Shown: one piece after another, positions 18,101 through 25,593 of the stretch
Numbering within the stretch: position 1 is the first letter of the stretch
Layout of the letters: the number at the start of each line of letters is the position of its first letter
Assembly (NCBI GenBank): GCA_018824205.1
Contig: JAHJGX010000196.1
Span: 1-32,431 of the forward strand
Source: a bacterium
Lineage (GTDB): Bacteria; Fidelibacterota; UBA2242
Direction: 5' to 3'
Length of the DNA: 32,431 nucleotides
Notes under the pieces: generated by a model
Told to the model about the DNA's origin: nothing
Seen by the model: only the letters and a program-made list of their open reading frames with translations
Database searches by the model: none
Made by a program: the position numbers and the translations under genes

Positions 18101-19688
18101 GCGCTATATTGCAGAGACATTGCCGGTAAATATTGGCAGTCAGGCGCTGGAAATTAATGTTCATTTGGATACAACCCGGGCCAGTATTCTGTTGGTTGAC
18201 GACGACAGCGGCAAACGTGGAATCGATAAAAACAGTACGTATACAATTGATGTTAGCGAGGGAAAAAGCAGCAGTGCCGTTGAAATTCAGAATGTGCTGG
18301 AAGCAACCGGGTATTATGTTATTAAAACAGTTTATACAAGTGGATTAAACACTGAATTAGGCGATTTTGATATGGTGATTTCATCATCGGGGTCGAATAT
18401 GAATCCGGTGGAAAACAGCAGTTACCGGTCGATGCTGGAGTCTTATGTGACGGAGGGCGGCAGACTCCTCATTGAAGGGGGCGAAGTCGGCTATAGTGCT
18501 TGTCTGTCACCTTATCATATAGGTGATTCGACGTTTGCACAAAATGTTCTACATGCTTCAAATTGGATTTCCGATAATTATAGTCCTTTAAATCTTTTAT
18601 TGTATGACCATGCATTTTCTACAAGTCCAAATGTATTACCACCAGTCATAGATATTGATAATACTTACTTTGGAGATCAAGATATCTGTATCCCAACATC
18701 CGATGCGGACGTTATATATTTTTGTGACAGCACCTCAGTGGCCGGGATAATTTTATATGAAGATACGGATAACAGTATCGGCGGGAGAACGGTATTTTTC
18801 ACTTTTGCATTTGATAAAATAAGCAGTCCGGTTGCCCGCGAACATCTTCTTGAAAATACGATTGAATACCTGCTGAGAGAACCCGATTATTCAAAGGGTG
18901 ATATGAATAAGGACGGGCAAATCAACGTCCTTGACCTGACAAAAGTCGTTAGTCTGATTCTGCGAATTAACCCGACGGGCGATGAATTTGAATACTGGGC
19001 GGCCGACCTGAACAGCGACGACCAAATCAATGTTCTCGATCTGGTCTGGGTCATCAATATTATTCTGGGTCGCGAGGGATTTGCCAAACCAGTGGAATCT
19101 GATGAAAAAACTCTGCATCTAAGCTTCCAAAATAATCAACTTTTTTATGCGGGCAATTCGCCGATATCGGCACTGCAAATAGAATTTGAACCGGGTTCTG
19201 TGTTTGAAATCGCTACTGACGTCATTAATGACGAATCCGTTTCTATTCGACAGGAAAACGATATTCTTCTGCTTTACAGCTTTTCGGACGCCTCGATTTT
19301 ATCCGGGAGCGGCAGCCTGGGTACGCTCAGTAGTTCCGGAAATATTGTCAGCGCGATGGCCGTTGACCGTTTTGGTCGGCAGATCCAAACCACCTTGAAA
19401 ACCGTGCCGGACCAATACAAACTCTATCAAAACTATCCCAATCCTTTCAATTCAAAAACCGTTATTCGATTCGATTTACCGCAGGAAGCATATGTTACGC
19501 TTGAACTGTTCGATCTGCTCGGTCGAAAGCTTGCGACATTGCTGGATGACAAGCGGGCTCCCGGAAGCTATGATCTTTCCTGGAACGGCCGGGACATGAA
19601 TGGCAGGGACCTGGCTTCCGGTATTTATTTTTATGCGCTCCGCGCCGGTGATTTCTACCAACTCCGCAAACTGGCGCTGGTAAAATAG
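15123..19688 (+). CDS. Gingipain-type (C25) cysteine peptidase with internal dockerin and C-terminal sorting domain
   Basis: This 1521-residue protein has a signal peptide (residues 1 to about 20) and a propeptide with the usual 'GTPKLPFIRKMIKIPENS' element. The C25 catalytic domain spans about residues 230-590: LLVGDVADVPAW, MIGRFSA, CHYSGHGLE with His439, and ISNACETGSF with Cys472. The His-Cys spacing of 33 equals that of the gingipain dyad (His211/Cys244 in mature RgpB). Several carboxypeptidase-regulatory-like/CnaB sandwiches follow, then a region with ILLVDDDSGKR typical of large secreted FCB proteins. A two-loop dockerin occupies about 1258-1318 (GDMNKDGQINVLDL and DLNSDDQINVLDLV). The last ~85 residues, from YKLYQNYPNPFNSKTVIRF to the end, are the sorting domain. 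It is probably an exported endopeptidase, active at the cell surface or released. Confidence 0.93.
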   Translation: MNKLTYYIIMLFFPVSLIFAGVSVNQFRPVEVHFQETNSTEMILEFSLDDIEIKTIDYNGDYFTEIDINGTNYYYAVGTPKLPFIRKMIKIPENSRIEYTISIHSEENLDLSQTGFPNPVFPVQPFRRKTDIDRIPIIINHEIYKTDDFYSPGVVTTHEPFKMGRISGIMLDFFPISYNPLRHSLKLITGATITVKIIQDPVLQKSTAKNPVFNPDLDRIARDIFINYDETDSQIKGTAPLNFLVVAGDQFVENEELKTYLNWKRQCGFNTILKSVSELGGTTGSIRDFIFDQFNSTSSLAYVLLVGDVADVPAWTGTVGETETDAPYARMDSDLIPDLMIGRFSAADDSDLFAIIHKSMAYEMCEVSSLDAFNKMTFIATSDPDYWELAEASHNYVIENYLQTRGVYTDLIKGHPDGNTLDISQALNEGRTICHYSGHGLETEWQGPSFNQGNIGGLNSGSVPAFVISNACETGSFSMGECFGESWIRTADKGAFAFIGASNSSYWEPDDIMERAMYDGFFQDGETSIGAMLYRGLFDVFSQTATGDTSTYKYYYDVYNILGDPSIKPWVGIPKETFADYNPIVALNIGYYSVSVMNESGAMENAVVTLLQNENIVAFGVTGIDGTVTLAISAESLQLGDLLMTITGNQQIPVIDTLTVVNPLNVNIEPATVPVGISSNISVTVLDDSSHAVANAEIYAFGWTVHGDSLLGTSDSDGVLQFQLLPRYGEIIKIKGKISGETGYVFVETLPVTGAAQLSSPEILVGADQFDVENSLVPGHIGQISGSAKQSNITLAVRGCGIDTLAVTSSMQVFPDTIGTLVAALLKSGYEVFEKPITVKKAFGTVSGLTTDTNQQPLSNAMITGYLYPDTLNPVFSATTNNAGEFSYPLPIEVGYYQIRAQLFGYLTQTVIDTIKLGSNVFTTELAESPRVSVSGRVSGGIHERPLNAVLTIEEYSTGTGNYYTSVETFAADNGIYEVALPSGDYEFSVAAMRYIAETLPVNIGSQALEINVHLDTTRASILLVDDDSGKRGIDKNSTYTIDVSEGKSSSAVEIQNVLEATGYYVIKTVYTSGLNTELGDFDMVISSSGSNMNPVENSSYRSMLESYVTEGGRLLIEGGEVGYSACLSPYHIGDSTFAQNVLHASNWISDNYSPLNLLLYDHAFSTSPNVLPPVIDIDNTYFGDQDICIPTSDADVIYFCDSTSVAGIILYEDTDNSIGGRTVFFTFAFDKISSPVAREHLLENTIEYLLREPDYSKGDMNKDGQINVLDLTKVVSLILRINPTGDEFEYWAADLNSDDQINVLDLVWVINIILGREGFAKPVESDEKTLHLSFQNNQLFYAGNSPISALQIEFEPGSVFEIATDVINDESVSIRQENDILLLYSFSDASILSGSGSLGTLSSSGNIVSAMAVDRFGRQIQTTLKTVPDQYKLYQNYPNPFNSKTVIRFDLPQEAYVTLELFDLLGRKLATLLDDKRAPGSYDLSWNGRDMNGRDLASGIYFYALRAGDFYQLRKLALVK

Positions 19689-19902
19689 CGTAAGTTTGAT
19701 ATAAGCAGAACACGGTATTACAGGTTTTTATATTGACTCAGCCCAAGAATTTATTCGTGGACGATTTGATTTTTGGGTGTTGACATTTGATATTTATTCA
19801 CTAATTTAAAGGCAGAAAATTATAGTTTTAAAAATGGTTCTACACCATGATGTTGCTTTTCCTTTGTGTTTAAATTGTTGTCGAAATAGGTAGACGGTCG
19901 AT

Positions 19903-22179
19903 TTGAAGAAACAACCGGCAATCATCCTGCTATTACTGTTATCAACCCTGTTGTTTGGGGTTGGTTCGGAGACGCTTGTCGTCATGGACTTTGCCAACGA
20001 AAACGTATCTGCCGGTGATGCCAGAATAGTGACTGATCGGGTTCGGACAGCTTTGGTTGATTATAATCTGTTTGATGTGGTTGAACGTGAGAAATTCGAT
20101 GAAATCCTTAAGGAACAAGGACAGCAATTATCCGATTGTTTCAGCGATGAATGCGCCATAGAACTCGGTAAGATGGCCGGTGCGAAATATATGGTAGCCG
20201 GCAGAGTCAGTAAATCCGGGTCCGGGTTTTATCTATCCGCCAGGATCATCGATGTGGGATCGACTAAGATGATGGCCAAGAAAGATATGATGCTGCGCAG
20301 TAATGATATATTTGAGATTTTGGAATCCGCCCCAAACCTGGTCAATGACCTGATGCAGCAATTCACAACAAAAAAGGGACTTGCTCTGGGAGCCGGATCT
20401 GTCATGATGGGCCAATCGAAACTCGGTAAAGTAAAACTGACACTATCAGAATCAAATGTTCAACTGATAATAGATGGTGAATCCCGTGGTTACATTCCCC
20501 GGAATGAAATTCCGATTCAATTATCCGAGGGCATTCATACAATTACAATCAGTAAAGAGGGATTCAGTCCGTGGTCTGAAACTATCAACGTTCTTTCCAA
20601 TACAACTTCAGAACGCACAATTAAACTTGAACAAATCGGCGAATCAGTACAGACTAAATTGGACTGGTCGTTTTTAACGATCGAAACAGAGCCGGAAAAT
20701 GCTACAGTTATTATAGACGGTATTGAATACGGCCAGACCTATTTTGATGGGAAAGTGAACCCGGGTAAACATACACTTTTGCTTTCAAAACCATTGTATT
20801 ACGACCTGATTAAAGAGATTGAGCCGACACCGGGTGAGATGCTTAATCTGACTGAAACACTCCATCCGAATTTTGGTTCTGTGGAAATCAACACCGATCC
20901 TCCGGAAGCCACGGTGATCATTGATGATAAGATTGAAACGAAAAAGACGCCCTTGATGATCCAGCGATTGCAATCAGGTCAGCATGAACTTAAAATAACG
21001 TATCCGGAATATCGGGATTATACCGCGACAATTCTGGTCGATGACAACAAAGTATCATCATTGGATATTGAACTTATTCCGGCATTTGGATATTTGAATC
21101 TTATTACGATGCCGGTTGGAGCGGAATTATTTATTAATGATGTACCGGTTGCGAAAACCCCGGTAACTGGTTTTAAACTGATGTCCGGTCAACATTTAAT
21201 CACCATCAAGGCAGAGTACTATAAAGACACCCAGGAAATGATTGTTATTGAGGATGGGAAAACACTTGATAAGAATATTGCCCTGTCTCCCAATTTTGGA
21301 ACATTGTCAGTTCAGGCAGCGCCCAAAGGAGCCAGGATATTCATTGATGGAAAACTCAGAGGGACTTCCCCGGCAGTAATCGAGCCGGTTCTGGTAGGTT
21401 CGCACGACTTGAAAATAGAAGCCGGAAAACATTATCGGACAGAAGAGCGGAAAGTCTTCATCAGCCTGGGGCAGACGGAAGTCATTCAAACGGCGTTAAA
21501 GGAAAAGATCGGTGATCTGATGATCTCTACAAATCCGCCGGGCGCGAAGATACTCATCGATGGTGATTACTATAAATTGAATAATGGTAATGTTGCCACA
21601 ACGCCTATTAAACTATCTAAAGTCTGGTCGGGAAAACGGACGATCACATTTGATCTGCCGGGTTATACGAATGGTAAAACTGAGATTGATGTCCTGGAAG
21701 ATCAGGTGAATGTGGTTCGGGCTTCATTAAATAAGATTGTATTTATCAAACCACGCAAACAGGCACTGTGGCGGTCCGCAGTTATACCAGGATGGGGACA
21801 ATTTTATGAACAACGTTTTAGCTCAGGGCTGACCTACTGCGGCTCAGAAGCACTTTTATTGTTTATTCTGTTCAATATTAAAGATGTTCATACGAGCCTG
21901 GAATCTGATTACCAAAGACTTAGAGAAGATTATGAAACCTTAAACGGAACTACTGAAGAGATTCAGGTAGCCTGGAACAATGTAGAAAATGCCTATAATG
22001 ATATGGATAGCAATTATAAACTTCAGCAGCTAGTTACCGGAGCTATGGTCGGCGTATATCTGTGGAATATTCTTGATGCCTGGCTGTTCATGCCCAAAAT
22101 CGCTGATAACAAAATTCAAACGTCGTTTTACAATTCACATGGTGGAATTTGCGTTTCATTTGGAGTGAAATTGCCGTGA
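19903..22179 (+). CDS. CsgG-like/PEGA-repeat/DUF5683 envelope protein
   Basis: The 758-residue protein starts at TTG 19903, directly before a signal peptide (KKQPAIILLLLLSTLLFG). Residues about 22-150 resemble the periplasmic CsgG/FlgO-like domain (TLVVMDFANENVSAGDARIV, YNLFDVVEREKFDEILKEQG, AKYMVAGRVSKSG). Six PEGA-type units follow, each about 70 residues, with the pattern 'ATVIIDG...TPL...L.SG.H.L.I....Y' (examples: PEATVIIDDKIETKKTPLMI and KGARIFIDGKLRGTSPAVIE). The C-terminal part matches DUF5683: ALWRSAVIPGWGQFYEQRF, a hydrophobic helix, then YLWNILDAWLF. It is probably an envelope protein whose PEGA arm spans the periplasm. The cohesin lipoprotein gene overlaps its stop codon, so the two are translationally coupled. 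Confidence 0.85.
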   Translation: MKKQPAIILLLLLSTLLFGVGSETLVVMDFANENVSAGDARIVTDRVRTALVDYNLFDVVEREKFDEILKEQGQQLSDCFSDECAIELGKMAGAKYMVAGRVSKSGSGFYLSARIIDVGSTKMMAKKDMMLRSNDIFEILESAPNLVNDLMQQFTTKKGLALGAGSVMMGQSKLGKVKLTLSESNVQLIIDGESRGYIPRNEIPIQLSEGIHTITISKEGFSPWSETINVLSNTTSERTIKLEQIGESVQTKLDWSFLTIETEPENATVIIDGIEYGQTYFDGKVNPGKHTLLLSKPLYYDLIKEIEPTPGEMLNLTETLHPNFGSVEINTDPPEATVIIDDKIETKKTPLMIQRLQSGQHELKITYPEYRDYTATILVDDNKVSSLDIELIPAFGYLNLITMPVGAELFINDVPVAKTPVTGFKLMSGQHLITIKAEYYKDTQEMIVIEDGKTLDKNIALSPNFGTLSVQAAPKGARIFIDGKLRGTSPAVIEPVLVGSHDLKIEAGKHYRTEERKVFISLGQTEVIQTALKEKIGDLMISTNPPGAKILIDGDYYKLNNGNVATTPIKLSKVWSGKRTITFDLPGYTNGKTEIDVLEDQVNVVRASLNKIVFIKPRKQALWRSAVIPGWGQFYEQRFSSGLTYCGSEALLLFILFNIKDVHTSLESDYQRLREDYETLNGTTEEIQVAWNNVENAYNDMDSNYKLQQLVTGAMVGVYLWNILDAWLFMPKIADNKIQTSFYNSHGGICVSFGVKLP

Positions 22180-23000
22180 AGTGGATTTATCCCATAGTAT
22201 TGATATTCATCTGCATGATACTGTCCTGTTCTCCTCAGGATGAACTGAAACCGCCAACTAACCCCTATGATCCTGATAATCCGGATTATGAATTACCCCA
22301 TGCTTCGGTTATTGGCGAAGTTGATTATGGCGAAGTAATTGACACATCGGTTGTAACAATCATCTGGCGGGGCAACGAAACCGCCTATGAATTCAGTTAC
22401 CGCTGCTATCTTGATATAGTGGAATCAGCCTGGTCGGCATGGACCCGGGACACCAGTGTAATCCTTCACTATCTCGACGAAGGGAATTACCAGTTTGACA
22501 TCAAAGCCAGGACTAATCAATCCGTACCAGTGGAAGGTGATGCTAATTCGTTTCACTTTGCAGTGGATGCTGTTAAAGGACTAGCTATGATGGTTTTTCC
22601 CAGATATAAAGAAGTATCCGTTGGAGAGGAGTTTGAGATTGAAATCCTGGCTGAAGAAGTTGATAGTATCATGGGGACTGAAATTGAATTAACCTTCGAT
22701 CCAGCCATAATAGAAGTAAAAGATGTTATTTACGGCGCTTTCATGTTTGATGGTGGAGATTTATCAATTACCTTCAAAGAAATTGATAATGAAAATGGGA
22801 AAGTAGGTATAGTCCTTGTGCGAACATCGAACGTCAATCCTACTGTATCCGGAACCGGAACATTAGCAGTATTGGAGATTGAGGCATTATCGGTTGGATC
22901 GACAGAGATAGCATTTACGGATATGTGCACTTTCCGAAACAAAGACAATCTGCCCATTGCCATCAGAGAAAAAACCATTGGAATAGTTTTAGTGGAATAA
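22176..23000 (+). CDS. Lipoprotein with C-terminal cohesin-like domain
   Basis: I choose GTG 22176 because it overlaps the previous stop in a GTGA arrangement and gives MKWIYPIVLIFICMILSCSP, a clean lipoprotein signal with Cys18; an ATG at 22149 is also open. Residues about 40-130 look like an FN3-type sandwich (TVVTIIWRGNETAYEFSYRC, WTRDTSVILHYLDEGNYQFD). Residues about 133-274 resemble a cohesin: VSVGEEFEIEILAEEVDSIM, GTEIELTFDPAIIEVKDVIY, NGKVGIVLVRTSN, then GTGTLAVLEIEALSVGSTEI. That order is the cohesin core. The protein would be lipid-anchored with its cohesin exposed, able in principle to hold dockerins such as those of the M14 and C25 peptidases upstream. Binding specificity cannot be read from sequence. 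Related cohesin-like domains also occur in proteins unrelated to scaffolds. Confidence 0.82.
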   Translation: MKWIYPIVLIFICMILSCSPQDELKPPTNPYDPDNPDYELPHASVIGEVDYGEVIDTSVVTIIWRGNETAYEFSYRCYLDIVESAWSAWTRDTSVILHYLDEGNYQFDIKARTNQSVPVEGDANSFHFAVDAVKGLAMMVFPRYKEVSVGEEFEIEILAEEVDSIMGTEIELTFDPAIIEVKDVIYGAFMFDGGDLSITFKEIDNENGKVGIVLVRTSNVNPTVSGTGTLAVLEIEALSVGSTEIAFTDMCTFRNKDNLPIAIREKTIGIVLVE

Positions 23001-23054
23001 TGAAAGGATCGAATAGGTTAATCGCACAACGGATTGAGGAACGGAGCTTGACTA

Positions 23055-23897
23055 TTGAATAGAGAAACAGCTATTAAAATTTTTGAAGAAGAAAAAGTCC
23101 GGGTACAATGGGATGAAAATAAAGAGAAATGGTATTTTTCCATTGTGGATGTGATTGCCATCCTTACGGAAAGTCCAAGACCAAGAAAGTATTGGAATGC
23201 CTTAAAAACAAAGCTGAAAGACGAAGGAAGTCAGTTGTCCCAAAGATTGGGACAACTGAAAATGAAAGCGGCGGATGGAAAAAAGTATAAAACCGACGTT
23301 GCCGATACTGAGCAGTTATTACGAATTATTCAATCTGTGCCATCCTCCAAAGCAGAACCCTTCAAACTGTGGTTGGCTAAGGTCGGATATGAGCGCATAG
23401 AAGAAACCGAAGATCCGGAAAAATCATTTGATCGCGCCATGGAAACCTACCTGAGAAAGGGTTATTCTAAGGAATGGATTAATCAACGGTTGAAATCCAT
23501 CGAAATACGAAAAGATCTTACTGATGAATGGGAAAACCGCAATGTAAAAAAAGGACTGGAATTTGCCATATTAACCGATGAAATGACTAAAGCCTGGGCT
23601 GGGTTCACTACAAGGGAATATAAGAAATACAAAAGTTTGAAAAAGGAAAATCTCCGTGATAATATGACAAATTTAGAGATGGTTTTGAATATGCTCGCCG
23701 AAGTTTCAACAACTGAAATCTCGAAAGAGAAGAAACCGGATACTTTTGAAAAAAACCGTAAAATTGCCGGACAAGGCGGCGCAGTCGCCGGAATTGCACG
23801 TAGTGAAATTGAAGAAAAAACCGGAAAAAAAGTTGTGACTTCTAAAAATGCACGAGCAATCCAAAATAAAAATATTAAAAGACTGAATACAGAATGA
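23055..23897 (+). CDS. Bro-N domain (phage antirepressor-like) protein
   Basis: The 280-residue protein begins at TTG 23055 with GGAG eight nucleotides upstream. Residues about 8-120 match the BRO family N-terminal domain: VRVQWDENKEKWYFSIVDVI, the ESPRPRKYWNALKTKLKDEG helix, and TEQLLRIIQSVPSSKAEPFK LWLAKVG near the end. The C-terminal half (about 125-280) is helical and basic, with a GQGGAVAGIARSEIEEKTGK segment that is conserved in this chromosomal subfamily. Bro-N proteins bind DNA and act as antirepressors or regulators in phages and islands; what this one controls is unknown. A perfect 12-bp-armed palindrome lies inside the coding sequence at 23232-23258. The gene starts a small accessory island placed after the cohesin lipoprotein. 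Confidence 0.8.
   Translation: MNRETAIKIFEEEKVRVQWDENKEKWYFSIVDVIAILTESPRPRKYWNALKTKLKDEGSQLSQRLGQLKMKAADGKKYKTDVADTEQLLRIIQSVPSSKAEPFKLWLAKVGYERIEETEDPEKSFDRAMETYLRKGYSKEWINQRLKSIEIRKDLTDEWENRNVKKGLEFAILTDEMTKAWAGFTTREYKKYKSLKKENLRDNMTNLEMVLNMLAEVSTTEISKEKKPDTFEKNRKIAGQGGAVAGIARSEIEEKTGKKVVTSKNARAIQNKNIKRLNTE
23232..23258. repeat. Perfect intragenic hairpin in the Bro-N gene
   Basis: CAGTTGTCCCAA (23232-23243), a 3-nt AGA loop, then its exact reverse complement (23247-23258). It encodes SQLSQRLGQL at about residues 60-69 of the Bro-N protein. Twelve perfect pairs with a 3-nt loop inside a coding region is unusual. Confidence 0.8.
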
Positions 23898-23981
23898 GAA
23901 AATAGATTGCAGAATGTGACACATGATTTATGAATGGAAAAATATTGACTACCGATAAAATCATTAACCGAAAATTTGAAA

Positions 23982-24920
23982 ATGAGTAAAGAGAAACAGC
24001 AAATAATATCTATTGGTGCAAGTAATATCCAAAACCTGATTTATACAATTCGGGGAGAACAGGTGATGCTGGATAGCGATTTAGCCAAAATTTATGGTGT
24101 TGAAACTCGTGTGCTTAATCAAGCAGTAACACGAAACATTAATCGATTTCCAGAAAAATTTAGATTTAAACTTGCTAAGGAAGAAATAACAAATTTAAAA
24201 TCACAAAATGTGATATCAAGTGGAAACCTTTTAACATCACAAAATGTGACCTTAAAGAAAAGCCGTGGAAAACATAGAAAATACCTGCCCTACGCTTTCA
24301 CTGAGCAAGGTGTCGCAATGTTATCTTCTGTTTTAAAAAGCGAAACGGCTGTAAGAGTAAGTATCCAAATTATAGATGCCTTCGTAAACATGCGACGATT
24401 TATCGGCGCTAACGCACAATTATTTCAGCGAATTGACAAAATTGAACTCAAACAATTGCAAGACAAATCCGAAATTGATGAGAAATTTAATCAAGTTTTT
24501 GATGCCATTGAACAAAAAGAAATCACGCCTAAACAGGGAATTATTTCCAACGGTCAAATTTTCGATGCACACCTATTCGCATCCAAAATTATACGCTCAG
24601 CAAAAAAATCTATCATTATTTTAGATAATTACATTGATGAAAGTGTTTTAGCGCTTTTAACGAAGCGAAAAAAAGGTGTTACAATAAAAATTTACACAAA
24701 AAACATTTCAAGACAATTATCACAGGATATTGATAAATTCAGCCAGCAATATGGAAAAATCACTGTTGTAAAAATGAAAATCATCCACGACAGGTTTATC
24801 ATTATTGACGAAAATAAAATCTACCATTCCGGCGCATCACTGAAAGATTTGGGCAAAAAGATTTCCGCCTTTTCTAAGTTTGACAAAGATGCTCTGGAAC
24901 TACTGGGAAAACTAAAATGA
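23982..24920 (+). CDS. ORF6N-domain protein with phospholipase-D-like C-terminus
   Basis: Residues about 15-125 form the ORF6N DNA-binding domain: IYTIRGEQVMLDSDLAKIYG, ETRVLNQAVTRNINRFPEKF, and RKYLPYAFTEQGVAMLSSVL. A coiled-coil-like linker follows (LFQRIDKIELKQLQDKSEID). Residues about 180-312 resemble the phospholipase-D/nuclease-like tail seen on this subfamily, with IIHDRFIIIDENKIYHSGAS: His269, Arg271 and Asp276 form an HxRx4D variant of the HKD motif, with Arg in place of Lys, so catalysis is doubtful. I prefer ATG 23982; TTG 23976 in the same frame adds two residues. ORF6N proteins occur in phages and accessory islands. Between the conserved parts, two copies of TCACAAAATGTGA are embedded in the gene. 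Its stop overlaps the next start (ATGA). Confidence 0.85.
   Translation: MSKEKQQIISIGASNIQNLIYTIRGEQVMLDSDLAKIYGVETRVLNQAVTRNINRFPEKFRFKLAKEEITNLKSQNVISSGNLLTSQNVTLKKSRGKHRKYLPYAFTEQGVAMLSSVLKSETAVRVSIQIIDAFVNMRRFIGANAQLFQRIDKIELKQLQDKSEIDEKFNQVFDAIEQKEITPKQGIISNGQIFDAHLFASKIIRSAKKSIIILDNYIDESVLALLTKRKKGVTIKIYTKNISRQLSQDIDKFSQQYGKITVVKMKIIHDRFIIIDENKIYHSGASLKDLGKKISAFSKFDKDALELLGKLK
24201..24249. repeat. Two copies of TCACAAAATGTGA inside the ORF6N gene
   Basis: Identical 13-mers at 24201-24213 and 24237-24249, 36 nt apart. Each is itself an inverted repeat (TCACA, AAA, TGTGA) and encodes SQNV in the same frame. They fall in the variable insert just before RKYLPYAFTEQGVAML. Confidence 0.8.
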
Positions 24921-25465
24921 CATTTCCGGGACTTTTTACGAATCCATTGCTAATGACTTTATCAAATACATTATCTGTGGATTATCAAAATTTTTTAAAA
25001 GAATTGAAGCAGCAAATACGGCAAGCCCAATTGCGTGCCGGTGAAAACGGCTGGAGCCGTAATGTAATGGTCCATCAGATCGAAAGCGGCTTATATCACC
25101 GACAGGGACAGGCGATGACTAACTTTCCTGAAACTTTACCCGCGCCTCAGTCAGAATTGGCGCAACAACTCCTGAAAGATCCCTACACGTTCGACTTTTT
25201 AACCATTGAAGAAAAAGCCAAAGAGCGGGAACTGGAAAAGAACTTGCTGCTCCACCTGCGGGATTTCCTGATTGAATTGGGTAGGGGATTTGCGTTTTTG
25301 GGGAGTCAGTATCCGGTAACAGTGGGTCAGAAGGACTATGCAATTGACCTGCTTTTCTACAATGTCAGACTGCATTGTTATATCGTGATTGAGTTGAAAA
25401 TGGACGAATTCAAACAGGAATATGCCGGGAAGATTCACCCTGTTAGATATTTAAAGGCAGCTTAA
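24917..25465 (+). pseudogene. DUF1016 (YhcG-type) PD-(D/E)XK nuclease, 5' part of a broken gene
   Basis: The reading frame starts at ATG 24917, overlapping the ORF6N stop, or at the internal ATG 24953. It shows SVDYQNFLKELKQQIRQAQL, the first helix of the DUF1016 N-terminal domain, then jumps directly to ENGWSRNVMVHQIESGLYHR, which normally comes more than 100 residues later. The middle is therefore deleted in frame. The nuclease domain then runs normally: QSELAQQLLKDPYTFDFLT, GRGFAFLGSQYPV, and the catalytic region DYAIDLLFY...IVIELK, with Asp, Glu and Lys of PD-(D/E)XK. After EFKQEYAGKI it is interrupted by an insertion and stops at 25465 after IHPVRYLKAA. The continuation (NFYLSAVDDQLA...) lies at 25594. 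Two lesions make it almost certainly non-functional as the original nuclease. Confidence 0.82.
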
Positions 25466-25593
25466 TTATGTTTTTCTATGTTTATGTTCTAAAGAGTTTA
25501 AAGTATGTTTACAAAGTAAAAAAAACAGGTAAAATATTAAAAAACTTCCGTAGGATATTAAAAGGTAAGATTACAGAATTATCTAACGGGGTT
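25436..25593 (+). mobile_element. 158-bp insertion with terminal inverted repeats, carrying the start of a GIY-YIG gene
   Basis: The DUF1016 coding sequence is continuous if these bases are removed (GKI then NFYLSAVDD). The ends are inverted repeats: CACCCTGTTAGAT at 25436-25448 and ATCTAACGGGGTT at 25581-25593, which pair at 11 of 13 positions. Inside, an ATG at 25468 opens MFFYVYVLKSLKYVYK, matching the first strand (the 'GIY' side) of small GIY-YIG endonucleases, but the YIG half is absent. No transposase is encoded, so this is a MITE-like or gene-flank-derived element. Exact ends and target duplication are uncertain by 2-3 bp. Confidence 0.65.

Noticed and set aside
19780-19807. TTGACA followed after 16 nt by TAATTT, as promoter of the PEGA gene
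   Set aside because: The -35 is perfect but the -10 matches only 3 of 6 positions in AT-rich DNA; not strong enough to annotate.
12768-23000. Cellulosome or carbohydrate-degradation locus
   Set aside because: Dockerin and cohesin-like domains are present but no glycoside hydrolase or carbohydrate-binding module is; the enzymes are peptidases.
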